Origin: Haemonchus contortus
Taxonomy: Eukaryota; Nematoda; Chromadorea; Rhabditida; Trichostrongylidae
Length of the DNA: 64,000 nucleotides
Reading direction: 5' to 3'
Assembly (NCBI GenBank): GCA_000469685.2
Contig: LS997562.1
Coordinates: forward strand, 23,572,802-23,636,801
The translations under genes and the position numbers were made by a program. Below, piece by piece: positions 35,111 to 47,379 of this stretch; the stretch's first letter is position 1; every line of letters starts with the position of its first letter. Under the pieces are notes generated by a model. That model was not told the DNA's origin and did not search any database. It saw only the letters and a program-made list of their open reading frames with translations.

Positions 35111-35801
35111 ATAAATACAACGTCGCTTGTAGAGAAAATGAAAGAGTATGTGTAATATCAGAATAGAACAAGGACTGGCCATAAGGTTCAATTCCATTAT
35201 CTCCCAAACAAGGCAGTATATAAATTGAAGCTGTGTGGTAAAGGATGGGTGGAAGTTAAACTGGAAAAGGTAAATTATTTTTCAAGAAAATAACCCATAG
35301 TTTCAAATAAGTAACCGAGAATTGTAATGAGGAAGAAACGATCTAAAGAAAAAGACAACAAAATCGAGAGTTTACCAGAGATCCTCATTGATAAGTTAGG
35401 AACAGCTTCTGTCTGAAGAACCGCTTCAGTATGGTTATCGCTCAAAATGAGATGAGTTTCGCCACGTGTATTTACGTTGTCTTCAAGCTGGCTGTCTGTT
35501 TTTACTCGGGATTCTTTACTACGATGCAGAATAATCCTGAAAGTAGGGTACAGGAAGGTTTCAGTGGGAACGCACCAGTGAAATCGATTTTGCCACCCAT
35601 CTCCAGTCATCGATTTCTTTTTTTCACGGAAGTTGATTAATGTTTCTTCACTCTCATCTTCGACCTGGTAGACCAGAGCCTCTGCACTCTTCGGCTACCG
35701 GTTTCTGTAGATGCTTGAAATATCACCTTCGTATGTCATATAGTTGCTTCGTTATTTCCAATCGAAAACAAAATTTTCAACTCCAAACATAACCTCTGGA
35801 A

Positions 35802-35970
35802 GATGAGTTTTTCGACGTACAGTGATCCGTTTTGGATGCGCCCTGTGTTCGACTTCCATCCAAAATAGTAGGCATTCGAATCCGAAGTCTACGAAAGATG
35901 AGATTTCTGACGTGAACTGATCCGTTTTGAATGCACACTGCGTTCGACTTCCTTCAGGATCGTGTTGGTA
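35802..35970. repeat. Tandem pair of about 95 bp units
   Basis: The block AGATGAGTTTTTCGACGTAC...TGATCCGTTTTGGATGC...TTCGACTTCC recurs about 95 bp later with scattered changes. The unit resembles the SINE tail (CGCATTC...GTTCGACTTCC), so this may be a duplicated SINE fragment. Confidence 0.5.
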
Positions 35971-36830
35971 TTTGAACCTCCATTTGTCCTCGACAGTTAC
36001 TTACAGTGGCCAGCTGATATACCATTCAGGGGTGTCACATTTTTGGATAGAGACTGGAATCAGTCGTACGTTTCCAGATGATCAGGGTATCCAATTATCT
36101 TTGCAAGAATCAATCCGGGATCTGATCCCCAGATCTCACTAGTTGCACCTCTTTTGCCCTCTCTTCCACATCTCATTGCCTGATCAGAATGGACTGGATC
36201 TTGAATGGTACCGAATTTGAATATTTTTTACGCTACCCCTGTTACGTTTTTGAAGGAAAAGTCACGGTTTAGTGAATAGCAACGTAGTGATCAAAGATAT
36301 TTTCCTCCACCTCTAGAGTTCCCATAAGTGCCCCATATGTGTAGGCCAGTGGAGCACACTCGAACGGACTCACATTTAGTAAGATGGTAACATGCGCGGC
36401 GCATCCAGTGGCTGTTTACCTACATAAAGTATTTTCCTGGCCACTATCCCATCAAAACTTGTCATACTACGGTGCCATGTCATATGTGAAATGACCCATA
36501 AGCGAAAAACCAGCTGTAAACGGCTGCCATTGATGAGCACTCATCGATAATCGGCTGCCGATCACACCGTACGGCAATGTCTATCAACAACTAACCGGAA
36601 ACGGAAGATTGCTATTGTTAAAGTCACATGAACTGTGAAATGTCGAGAATGATGAGTGATTCTGTGAGAATCCTAATCGGTAAGTAGAAAGGTGGCATGC
36701 ACATGTTAGACTTTAACCTACTTACCTATGCTCGCATACCTAATTGAAAATTTATTTCAGACCGTTACTCGGTTTGTAGACCACCTACAAGGAAAGTGCT
36801 GAGTATGCATGAAAGCCAATATGCACAGGG

Positions 36831-37098
36831 GGACGGTCAAGTCGTGCGTCCGAGGGCGCGCGCGGCAAATTGCGCGGCGAAATTCATACCTATTCTGACG
36901 ACTTTAGCGCCTACTATTTGTCCCCCCAATTTTGAAGTACAATAGAATAGTAGGAACAGCTGGCCCTACTAATCGACCCTACTTCAGATTTTGGCCCTAA
37001 TGATAAGCGCCGGATTCGTCGAAATTTGCCACTAACTTCGCCGCGCAATTTGCCGCGCGCACTCTCGGACGCACGACTTGACACACACCCACGCCCCC
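36831..37098. repeat. Long hairpin MITE (GTGCGTCCGAGG family), copy 3
   Basis: GTCAAGTCGTGCGTCCGAG at the left mirrors CTCGGACGCACGACTTGAC at the right. The arms continue through GCGCGCGGCAAATTGCGCGG to a centre near 36965. Confidence 0.86.
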
Positions 37099-37593
37099 TT
37101 GTGGTCATGTCAAAACGTCAGGAGGGACGGCGATCATACATGGCAATGCCTACGATCTGCAGCGATGAATAGAACATCACAAGAAGCGTAGCTATAGGTA
37201 TCATTGAGTATAATAAGGCATCAACAAGAATCATCTTATCATAATACCCCCAAAATTTTCGTTAAGCCAGTTCGGCAGCATAAAAGAGGGGTTTTAAAGG
37301 TATTTCCAAGGTGAGGTTCTCAGGGTTCTCGGTAAACAACTGATCGGTAACTTTTCTGTGTTTTCGCTCACACCAATGTTTTTCTGCCCACCGTGGTCGT
37401 CCTTGATAGTGGGCACAGGCCTTCAAACCTCGTATGACAGAAACGGCTGTGTGCATTTTACATAGTTTGTACGCCTTCAACGGTTCGAACTTCCTAGGCT
37501 ATCAATAAGCCATGACTGCCAGGGTATTCGATCATTCATCAGGTTTGCCTCTCAAATGGTCTTATTTTATGAAGCGGGAGCGATTGGAAACTA

Positions 37594-38705
37594 TTGGGTT
37601 GCCCGAAAAGTTTCCGCCGATTTTTGATACCCCGGATTTATCAACCGTTGTACAAAAGATCAAGGACCCAACCCAATAAAGTTATATGTTTTCTGAAAGA
37701 GTAGATTCTCCTCTATATTCCTGTCAAGATTCTGTCAACATTTGTCGAAGTTTGCCTGTACAGGAGTCGTACGAAAATGGAGAACCACTGCGCGCATTCT
37801 CGGCTCTGAAGTTTTTCTTTTACCGCAAGGCCTAGAACGCGACTCACGCCGCAAGAGAGATTTGTGCCGTTTGAGTAGGCTATGTTCTAAATCTAAAGGA
37901 ACAGGCAGGAAATGAATGGTTTCCGGGATCCAAACAGTGTGAATTTACCCTCGAAGGCCGGTAACCCACAAGGGGACTCTCATCAATTAAAGCGACCAAA
38001 TCAATGTCCTAACCGAAGCGGATCGGCACATAACTACTTGTGTAGAAGGACAAGGGCTTGATGTTTCGAAATCAGCCATCCATGATCATCTGCTGGACCA
38101 TGATTTTGAGAAGCGCCTCGTTGTTGGGATACCTCACGAAATGGGCGAGCGCAATATGATGGACCGCGCCTCCGTTTGCGACTCCTTGCTCAAACGAAAT
38201 AAATTTGAGTTGTTTTTCAAACGCATGAGTACGGAGGGCGAAAAGTGGATCGTGCACAACAACGAGGAGCGGAAACGATCGTTGAGACTTTCCAGTGAGC
38301 TGTCACAAACCGCTGCAAAAGTCAAAATTCAGGTGTGGAGGATTATACTGGGCTGCTGGTGGGATTGGAGGAAAATCACTATCGTGAGCTGTTATCGCTT
38401 AATCAAACGATAACTTCTGAAAGGTACTACACCTAGCTTGACAATTTGGTGGAGGCAATAGACCAGAAGCGACCCGAACTGGCTAATCGTGAGGGTGTTG
38501 TCTTCCAACAGGATACCTCCAGACCAGACATATTCTTGGCCACTGGTCAAGAATTCCTGGAGCGTGGATGGCATTTCTTGTCACACCCCCCCCCATATAG
38601 TCCGGACATAGCACCATCAGAATACCCTCTATGTTCCTGCAGAGTTCTTTAAGTGGAAAATCGTTCAGTCCACTGGAGGACTGCAGAAAGCACCTGAGAG
38701 GGTTT
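37594..38705 (+). mobile_element. Decayed mariner transposon, 3'-truncated
   Basis: The left end TTGGGTTGCCCGAAAAGT follows TA at 37592. Fragments of transposase can be read in shifting frames: EKWIVHNNEER near 38240, ILGCWWDWR near 38345, EAIDQKRPELANREGVVF near 38455, and HPPPYSPDIAPSEY near 38590. Many stops and frame changes make it inactive. Two of the three catalytic acidic positions are still near recognisable motifs. The right end is missing; similarity stops at a miniature TTAA element. Confidence 0.88.
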
Positions 38706-38712
38706 TTCGATT

Positions 38713-38751
38713 TTAAAGGCACAGTTCGAGATAATTCAATGGTGCCTTTAA
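38713..38751. repeat. 39 bp minimal TTAA element
   Basis: TTAA-AGGCACAG and, only about 15 bp later, GGTGCCT-TTAA: the two family ends almost back to back. This looks like a relic with nearly all internal sequence lost. It lies at the broken end of the mariner. Confidence 0.6.
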
Positions 38752-38759
38752 TTCTGAAA

Positions 38760-39620
38760 CCTTCTATGGAAGTGGGATACTGAAACTTATAGGAAAATGC
38801 CGAATCCACACTGAAAATCGTTCATCAGTGGATTTCTTCTTTTAGGAATTTTCACTCAAAGACGAGTCAAAAACTTGGCCGGAACGGACGACCCAGTACT
38901 TTGTTCACTGGATATTTAAAGTATTTGTGAAATAGGAAATTTTTCTGGCAAAAAAACTTACTAATTTTATTTGTAAGCCGTTTTGAAACATCAAACCCTA
39001 AAAATCCCATTACCACGGAGACCGATAGCTTCCCAATGGTCGACAAACTATCGCTCAACTGGGCGATAGCCGCCTCCTGTGGAGAAGATCTTTTTTATTG
39101 ATACCCATCTTTGACTGGGACTGCTCCTAATAAAGGCTGTAAGCACCAGATTTCCAAATTACTTTGTTTTTGAACTTTTTTGCCTTTTCTTTTTTTCAAT
39201 CATAATTCTGCAATCGCTCCCATCCTTTCGAAAAACGAGTCTTCGAAGAAAAAAACATCTCCCTGGCCAGTATTTGTTGCTGTATTCCTGTGATATCGAT
39301 TGGTTATCGATCACCACGAAAAAACACCTTAATGTACTTTTAACAATTGCTAAAGATCAGATGAGCACATCTTAGAATCGAGTACAATGCGATCCCTTAA
39401 TCTTCGATATCTTGGTCTTTTCCCCCTTGATTTCGCCGATCAAAATCCAATTCCTGTACAGGAATCAACGACATGTCTCGAATTATCTTTGGAAGTCGGC
39501 CGAACCTATTCCACAACATCAACTAGCGATGAGATGATTTATGATCTACAATATGACATGTAGACTTGAAAATGAAAGACTAAATACCTATTAGGAAACT
39601 TTGAAATTATCGGAGAAATG
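38760..39620. other. Stretch without recognisable genes
   Basis: AT-rich sequence with short frames only. No splice-supported exon or repeat end was recognised. Confidence 0.35.
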
Positions 39621-39621
39621 A

Positions 39622-39912
39622 AGAATAGAGTCTTCGGGCGTTAACCAATCCTGTCTGAGGGATGCATCCCTGCATCCGACTTCCATTCAAAATCGTAGCT
39701 TCCTATTGAATGCGTACGTTTCCTACACAATGACAGGTGGTGGCCAGTCGATGTCAAGTAGGTGCTTTTATCCTCCTAGACGAGTCTGGTACCAGTTAAC
39801 GGACCTCGAAGGGATTGAAGCTTGGTTGGTTTAGGCGGACATCGATCCGGGATTTGAACCGCGACCACACGCGTGAGATTGTGCGCCACTTACCACTACA
39901 CAATCTCCACAC
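39622..39912 (-). repeat. tRNA-derived SINE, reverse strand
   Basis: Read on the minus strand: GGAGATTGTGTAGTGGTAAG (A box), GGTTCAAATCCC (B box), the full body, and a tail near 39622. Confidence 0.83.
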
Positions 39913-39934
39913 ACCGCACCAATATTAATGACAA

Positions 39935-40035
39935 ATACGCATCCAAAACTCCACTGCGATTCTGAATGAGGTTCGAATGCAGGGCGCATACTGAAATGGG
40001 ACCAATTATTGGCGAAGAACTGATCCTCTATTAGG
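39935..40035 (+). repeat. tRNA-derived SINE tail fragment
   Basis: ACTCCACTGCGATTCTGAATG...CAGGGCGCATAC...TGATCCTCTATT is the SINE 3' third, in opposite orientation to the adjacent copy. Confidence 0.6.
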
Positions 40036-40039
40036 GCCT

Positions 40040-41867
40040 TTTTAGGCTACCTTTTGGCCACAGACAACCCAATATGCTGCCCATTCCTTATTCTTTTCGC
40101 AAGACCCACTACCGCTCATAGTGAGAGGATCCTTTATTTTCTTTTGAAACTACGATTCCAATCGAATTCATTGTTTGCTAATCCTCTGAATCGTTCTAGA
40201 TAGGAACATGGGTTGTCGCAAACATAGGTCAGTGACGATGCTTTTTTCATCTGAGCTGATGATCGCACCGGTTTCTCAGTTAACGGAAGCTTTTCCTTGG
40301 AGTCTTTCGCCAGAAGGGCACGTAAAATAGAGCCCCACTCGATTTCGTAGGACTATTCGTGGGTGATACATAAATTCGGGGATGGGTTACTCTTACGGTC
40401 CTTAAAGTTTTGACCATACTCTATTTCGTCATTTTTCAAATTCTTCACGTCCTTCTTTTGAAGAAGAATGTTCGACTTGGTTTTTGGATGCGTCAGTTTC
40501 AAGAGCAATGAACAAATTTTTCTCAGGCCAGCAATGAATAGATGATGCTATTCAGTCAAACATAACTGCATAGTCATATACATTGAAAATCAGGCCGGCG
40601 TGTGGTTCTACTGGTTTGATTACAATCACGATTCACGTTGAAATTGGCTCCTGAGAATTGTCCCGGTTGGATGAAGTTGTGAGCTTCGAGGATTGCCCAA
40701 GAGACGTTGTCGAATCGAAAAACGGGAGTTTCCAAACCGGGCTAGCCGACGTACACCCCAAGCGGACGAGTTCTTGGGCGCTGTAAAAGTTGTAAAGGTT
40801 CCATCATTCGCAACGAGACCACACATTGCACTCATGCAGCTTACTGCAGTCAGCTGTATGAAATGGCGCGCACATTTGGACAGCTCGTCCAAAAACCCTT
40901 TCTATGGATTTCTTGCAGTCACATTCTCGTCTGACTCCTGCTTGGACCGGCGGAGCATTGGTAAATATCGAAGGTGAGGGTGATCGTATGGAGACCATTG
41001 CCTTTTCACGGAACAGGGCTCAGACTGGGACAGAAGTTCCAAGTTACATTTCTACTATATGTAATCCCACATGGGAAATAAGCCTCTAGCTCTTGTTGAG
41101 TAAGTTTTTAAAAGCTGGGCTTTTCAACATGGTCTCCTAAACCAGCAAGAGCCGTTCACCTCAGGCTATTTCTGAGGGAAAACTGATTAGCAACGATACC
41201 ACGAGCACCTTTGTGGCGTTTTCGGAGACCGTTTTTATTTCGTAAAGACTTCTGCACTTAACGGAACAACCCTAAAGAAGATGGTCGCAGCCACGACAAC
41301 GACTTGTCCGATTTATAGCTCAGTATTCCCATAATACGATTAGATGTATGACAATCTATTGAAAGGACACAAACATATCTCCGAATGCGATGGCTTGTCA
41401 AACCAGCTTTGATACGACAAGAAAACTCGTCCATTCAATGAAGTTCAGTTCATGTCAAATTAGAACTTGCAACAAAAACTTCGGTTATGCCTCGTCCTTG
41501 GATTCTCATTCAGAAATCGGATAGAAAAGTTTTTGTTGATAATATGGGTCGCTTATGTCAGTGCCCTTTTCAGACCAACCTAGTACTAAACAATAACTTT
41601 TGAATAGTACATAAAGCTTTGCCCCATTGGAACTCGATCTGAACACTTGGAGTAATGACAACAGCACCTCTGCTCCCTATGCCATACCCCATCAAGCTAT
41701 ACTGAGTAAACGGACATCAAAGGACTGGACTTTTCCAGGCCTAATCATCATTTGAATAGCTTTTCCATCCAAACTAGTACTTAGAAATGTACATGACCTA
41801 CTCAAATGGTCGGAGACCTCTTGGCCCGGTGGCGTCGGGCCTTTTCACTTCTGAACCTTCCCTAACC
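40040..41867. other. Stretch without a firm gene
   Basis: Overlapping frames of 85-94 codons lie on both strands at 40626-40998. A minus-strand acceptor-like CTTTTACAG near 40790 precedes a serine-rich frame ending at a stop near 40638, which could be a terminal exon. It has no motif and no partner exon, so it is not called. Confidence 0.3.
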
Positions 41868-42045
41868 ATGGTTGATTGGTACCAGGCTCATCTGAGAGGA
41901 TGAAAGCACTGACTCGTACATCGGCTGGCCACCGCAAGTTATTCTATGGGTCACGTACGCATTCAATTAGCCACAATTCTGAACCGAAGCCGAGTGCGGG
42001 GCGCATCCCTCGGACGGGAGTGATTAACGCCCTAGGACCTCATAT
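41868..42045 (+). repeat. tRNA-derived SINE fragment
   Basis: The body from GGTTGATTGGTACCAGGCTC to CGGACGGGAGTGATTAACGCC is present; the head is absent. The 141-codon open frame here arises from this repeat. Confidence 0.75.
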
Positions 42046-42049
42046 TTTG

Positions 42050-44160
42050 AACTTTAACCTACATATCAATAAGTTTTCCCTTTCTAGCGCTCCCAACCAA
42101 TGTGGTACATACGAAGGAACTGGGCCATCGTCATTGACCAGGGGCACCTCTCAGCCCCGTGGCATCAGTCCCATCCCACCTCTGAACCATCGCCAACCAC
42201 TAACCCCCTTGTCAGGAAATAAACAAGACCTATGGCGGAATACACGAAAAAAAATTTCCAGATACAAGAAATCAATAAGTTTTCAAAATTTATTACCGTA
42301 ACGATTCAGGTCATGATCTCGGTCACTATAAGCAATATTCGACCGAACTCAACGCTCTTTTCTATGGACGGTGGACACAAGATCATGATAGTGGTAAATA
42401 TGGAGAGGAACTAAATAAGTACACAGGAAAAAGAAATAAAAGCAATAAATTTGTGACTAATTCAATTCAAAAACATAGAAAAGAATATTAGGGAAAGCTA
42501 AAGATATCAGTACCACGTAGTTACTTCACACGCAGCGTTTAATGGGGAACGAGTTGTACTGTCACTCGACATTAGGATACGGTACAGAAAACACGGAAAA
42601 CACGGACGGTCGTGGGGCACGGGTCAGACTTAACAGTACCAAAGTAAACAAGCAATTACTGTAAGATCTGCACCGAACTGATGAGCAAGAAGAGCGAAAT
42701 TGAAACAACTCATAGATGAAATATGATGGGGGTGGAGGGCGGAGTGATGATGGGGGAGGGGCGTGAGAACAACGGTAGACTGGAAGCGGCGACGGGGAGG
42801 GGGTGAGGGGTGGGTGGAGCGGCGGGAAACCTGGTCCGACCTGGTCCTGGACATCACGATACCTTGAGAGGTAGGCGTTGACCACACCTAGTATCTACGC
42901 GTAGCCGTAATCATCGCTGCCGTTACACCTATATGTACTTCAGACCGGTTACCTTACAGGACTGGCGATTCGATCGATCAGGGATCGGGTTGCAGTAATG
43001 TGTGTTGTGAGTATGGGTAAGTCTAATTGGGAGGGTTACGAGTAGAAGATGAAAAAAACAATGAAAAACGTAGATCAAAAACAATTATGAAAATTCACCG
43101 TGAGCAGAAAAGACTACCAATCAGTAATACAAAGTTAATTTGTACGAAGAAATCATCGATTAGAGGAAGGCACTTGTACTGTTGTACATAATCGATAACA
43201 GATGAATGTATAAAAGGTAGCATCTACAAGCCAAAGGACCATGGAACCGCTAAGAACAGCTTTGCATACCTACTTAATTACATACAGTAGTAACTCAAAC
43301 AACCTGTCATGGCCCTTTAAATTTTATAATTCGGAGCCGGTCGATTGAATGGATTGACGTTCGGAAATCGAAGATCTTGATTCGAACCCAACGGGCAATA
43401 ATATCCTGACGAGTTCAGCGACTGTCTACTTCCTTAAATCATACAAATGAATATTGTAAGAATAAAAGAAATCTTAGTTGAACCGGCTTTTTCGAATTTA
43501 CTCTTTTTTTAAAAACTACTACACTTCCATGAGGGGTTATTCATCATAAAATAATCATAATTTATAATAGCATTATCATAAAAAAGCATTATTGTTTATG
43601 ACGTTTGCAATTTGAACTTTAGCACTGATTTTGGAAATTTCCCATTGTTTTCAGATCCTCAACACCACGATTGAACTGTTCTTTAAGACGAACGAGATGC
43701 CCTCTCCGCACACAACGCAAATATAATGGACGATTTTACTCGGATTAGAACTTTCAATGGAAGCGAGAAACGATAAAAAGGGAAAGGCCTATTTTCGTTA
43801 ACCGAACTTTCATCAAATGAGAGTCCAGATTTCGAACCAAAAACTCAAAACTTGAGAAGTAATAGAAGTAAAATTGGTTGACTTTCGACGAAGCAGCTTC
43901 TCAACTTCGCTTTTTTGGCCACTTATGGCAAGGGAGGCTTGATATAACGACTTATTGTTAGTTCAGTGTTTCCACTCTTTGAATCTTCCTTTTTTGCTTT
44001 CTTCTTTCGGTAGGGTGAGGTAGAAGGGTTGAGAGAGACCTTGACGAATCCGAACTTTTGTAGCTTTTCCCCAACTCAGTGACTAGTTAATCAGTCAAAG
44101 CGGACTGAACCGCATCCCCAAAGAAATATCTGTGTGATCCATCGAATACAACATCTTTCC
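42050..44160. other. Stretch without a firm gene
   Basis: A C-rich minus-strand segment at 42700-42860 reads as proline/serine-rich in two frames. This is low-complexity composition, not evidence of a gene. No other feature was recognised. Confidence 0.3.
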
Positions 44161-44172
44161 TTCTTGCCATCG

Positions 44173-44411
44173 CTAAAAGTCCACATCCAAAAACGGAAAT
44201 ACTGACACGAGAAGCGGTGGGGAGTAGGATGAAGAATTTGCCGCAAAACAAGCTTTTCCACAAAATAAACGAGGGAGACTTCCCAATCTTTCGAAAACCT
44301 ACCATCTGGATTATCAAACTGCTCATAGCTGTATAACGCCGGACACACGAAAGCTATATCACTAGCAGCACGCCATCCACTTCTCCCAAAAGTGCTTGCT
44401 GATGATTTCAT
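44173..44411 (-). CDS. Possible two-exon small protein
   Basis: The minus strand has a 109 nt exon from ATG at 44411 (MKSSASTFGRSGWRAASDIA...), a GTAGGT donor at 44302, a 101 bp intron, a GTGTCAG acceptor, and a 29 nt exon ending TAG at 44173. That gives 45 aa in a consistent phase, with one cysteine and no membrane segment. Intron size and splice signals fit this genome, but there is no homology I recognise. It might be part of a longer gene whose other exons were missed. Confidence 0.28.
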
Positions 44412-44653
44412 CTCATTTGCTTCGGATATTTTTATTTTTCGATGAATTGAGTTGTTGTTAAATTACTTTTTTTTTTGGTTTCTCGTTCAATTTGAGAACC
44501 CATCCAAAGCGAATCTCCGCCATGGCGGCATGTCAACAGATATTGCAACGACTCAACTCGTACCGCCTAGAACCATGCACCGTTTTACCCAACTCTTCAA
44601 AATTACCGTAAAAACAGTTCGTCACCTGTACTCGTTCCCATCCGGCAGCTGCT

Positions 44654-45750
44654 ATGTCGGACGGCACTATCAAGAAGAATCGTAAAAAAAAACAGCAACA
44701 AGGGTTTTTCCGTGAGCCAAGTGGTTTAGCGGACAAAATGAAGCGAAAATTCGACCAGACCAATCTTGTAAGAACTGCTGAGCGCAAATAACTCTATCAC
44801 TGCACAGTGATGATCCCCTTTTATTTTGTCCGATCATATCTTCGCAAAAAGTTAAGTCTCTATCACTTTCTTGTAGAGGCGACTCTACGAAGAGAATTTC
44901 AATGAAGGCTTACGATGGACTAAACAACATGTACTCCTCAAGGGTAACGGAACTTCTCCCCTATCGCGGCATTCTCCCTTGCGGCATGCGACAAATGCCA
45001 TTGCAGTTACTGTACTCACCCCGCCTCCCGCCAATCGATAGGACGCGAAATTTTTCCTTGACTGGCTTGCTTTTCATTGGATTTTATCGTTTTTTCTTCT
45101 GTTTCTTTTTACTTTTCATGTTTATTAGACTTGATTAGTTAAAATGACTCCTCCTATATAAACGACGATCACGACCGCATTGGAATTGAAAAGAGCGGCT
45201 AGCCAATTCAAATGATTAAAGGACTTCCTACCTCACAAATTGCGCGCTCCAATCTTCCATCGCAATCCTGCGATAGGCGGCGGGTGCGGCGTGTGCGTGA
45301 GGATTGCGTGTTAGGGGAGAAGTTCCCGGACCCACTCCCCAAACGCCATGGGTAACTTGTTCCCGTCGTACCGAAGATGCTCTCATAGAACAGGACCGGC
45401 CAACTGTGGCATGGATATTGGAATGCCAACTTTTTACTTCAGATTTAAATAGTCTGATTGCATTCAAGGCTTCGTCTGTTGTCCGAGTTTTCTCAAGCGG
45501 TCCATAGATTGGTCAAACTTTGTCAAGCTGCAGTCGTCGAATCGGATCTGCCTCTAGACTTTCTCTGCACAGAAAAGGTATTCGCATAAATCGTCTGCGC
45601 TGTGCTTTGAGAAAAACTTCGACTTTCTACGGAAAACTTTACGAGTATTTCTTCTGCTTCCAGCGTAGGGAATTCGACGAATCACGTACTTTTATTAGGT
45701 TCTCGGCCTATTTTGGAACCGATTATAACGCCGATGTAAAAACGATCTGA
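44654..45750 (+). CDS. Possible two-exon basic small protein
   Basis: ATG at 44654 opens a 114 nt exon encoding a lysine/glutamine-rich start (MSDGTIKKNRKKKQQQ) and then KMKRKFDQTNL, ending exactly at a GTAAGA donor. A TTCTGCTTCCAG acceptor at 45663 leads in the same phase to an 87 nt exon (RREFDESRTFIRFSAYFG..., TGA at 45750). Total 66 aa. The intron holds a Mutator-like MITE. Composition looks coding and the N-terminal basic run could be a nuclear signal, but the family is not recognised. It is divergent from the candidate at 44411. Confidence 0.3.
44942..45333. mobile_element. Mutator-like MITE with 9 bp target duplication
   Basis: The ends GGGTAACGGAACTTCTCCCC and, reversed, GGGGAGAAGTTCCCGGACCC are flanked by ACTCCTCAA (44933-44941) and ACTCCCCAA (45334-45342): one mismatch in nine. 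It matches the element at 4213-4589 over nearly its full length, in inverted orientation. Confidence 0.85.
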
Positions 45751-45992
45751 AGAGCTGATCAGCCAATGAAGCACAAATTAAAATTGTGTCATTCTGAAAA
45801 TGCCTTTCGATACCTAAACGGCGCTCCAAATGCCTCAGTCATGACTACGGCCTGAAGTTGCCGTGCCTTTAGGGTCCCACTAGATTGAAACCGTCAAATG
45901 AGTTCAGCACGACCGACTTTAGGCCTAGCGCGGCAAGTAGACGGGAGAAATCACTGATACAATGCCCCTTCCATGGCTAACATGCGATAGGC

Positions 45993-46255
45993 TCAGATCA
46001 TTCTTTCTGATAAAACTGATGGAACCTTTATAGATGTCCATCCTATGCAAAAGCTTTCGAGTAACGACGTTGTTTGGAATGAGAAAGACTGAAAAGGGAT
46101 AACCGTGTTGCACTGCCAAAGGCCTAGCATCGCCCTCTACTCTACATACAGTGAAACCCGAGGAAACTTACATTTCTGAGAATCAGTTCATGATCATCAA
46201 TAGTTTTGGGTGAGAAAAACTCTTGAATAAAAGCTAGCAGACTATCCTTCTTCAT
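45993..46255 (-). CDS. Possible two-exon small protein
   Basis: The minus strand has an 84 nt exon from ATG at 46255 (MKKDSLLAFIQEFFSPKTID...), ending at a textbook GTAAGT donor. A TCCCTTTTCAG acceptor at 46089 follows, then a 96 nt exon to TGA at 45993. The intron is 83 bp and phases agree (59 aa). No motif or signal peptide. It may equally be a fragment of a decayed retroelement. Confidence 0.27.
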
Positions 46256-47092
46256 AAGTAATTACATAAGGTAAACGGGAAATCATGTGCACCTTCAAAC
46301 TTGAACAGGACTCCTTGTCAGAAGCACGGCCTATTCCAGATTGATCAGCTCACAAAATCACTCCTACCAACGTCCTCTTGCGATAAAGTTTTTTCAAGAC
46401 CCCAATCTTCTGCAACGAATATGTCTTGTATTCGAAACTACTATCCGAAAACCCGATTCTCTAACGATCAAACACCATAAAGTTGGTCGGCTGCCACATT
46501 TTCATGATGAAATCGTAAATCAGTGAAAACAACAAAAAGTCCACCATATTGCATACGGATGACCTTCGCTCGTTGATTTTATGGAGTCCTTCTGCACAGG
46601 GTTTGCAGAAATGTAATCACTAAATATGTATGGGTGTGTGTGTGCCTATCTGGCCATGTTGTTTTCTGAACCGACTGAATCATAGACTGTAAGGTGATGA
46701 CGACGGCATTGTCACAGCACATCTACCGACACATAACAGAACGACAACCTGTCCTAAACACTTCAGCAAAGAGATAGAATCATAATAACAAATGATCGAG
46801 CACCTTCAGCACATCATGTGAGAATATCACACGCAAAAATTTCTTGGGTACCGTTGCTGGGACGGTTTTTACCATGCAACGGTTGCCAGGAATGTAACAT
46901 CACGTCGAATGGCATCATGTCAAAAGAGGACTGCAATATTACTTCGATTCACGTGGTCACACAAAACACTGCTCTACTGCCCTTTAAGTGGTACGTATCG
47001 TGCCCAAGAGCATGCCGACAAAAGTCTCATCGGTACCAACCAAGGCACAACAGCGTATGAGCACAAAATGGTTCCTAGTTAGTTGCCGAAGG

Positions 47093-47372
47093 CGGAGGTG
47101 GTGTAGTGGCAAATGGTGTATCTCACAAGCATGGTCACGGACTCGAAACACGGATCGTTTTCCGCTACGCCGACCAAGCCTTCTATCCCTCACAATCCTC
47201 TGGAAGGATGTAAGCACTGACTTGTACATCGGTTGGCAGCCGTAACTCATTGCATAAGACACATACGCATTCAATACGCCACTACTATTCTGAATGAAAG
47301 TAGAGTGCGTGGGCGCATCCCTCTGACGGGATTGATTAATGCTCAAAGACTTTATCCTCAATCCTCTATTCA
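47093..47372 (+). repeat. tRNA-derived SINE
   Basis: GGAGGTGGTGTAGTGGC (A box) and GGACTCGAAACACGG (a degraded B box) are followed by a body with a roughly 20 bp internal deletion and a TTTATCCTCAATCCTC tail. Confidence 0.82.
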
Positions 47373-47379
47373 TACGATA

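Noticed and set aside
36831..37098. CRISPR-like or regulatory array suggested by repeated GC-rich blocks
   Set aside because: The repeats are the two arms of a hairpin MITE and the genome is eukaryotic.
41876..42301. 141-codon plus-strand open frame
   Set aside because: It runs through a SINE body, and its predicted residues match translations of other SINE copies, not a protein family.
42562..42885. Proline-rich minus-strand frame as the C-terminal exon of the MTSS1-like gene
   Set aside because: It is C-rich low complexity, open in two frames, has no WH2-like motif, and lies 6 kb beyond the last firm exon.
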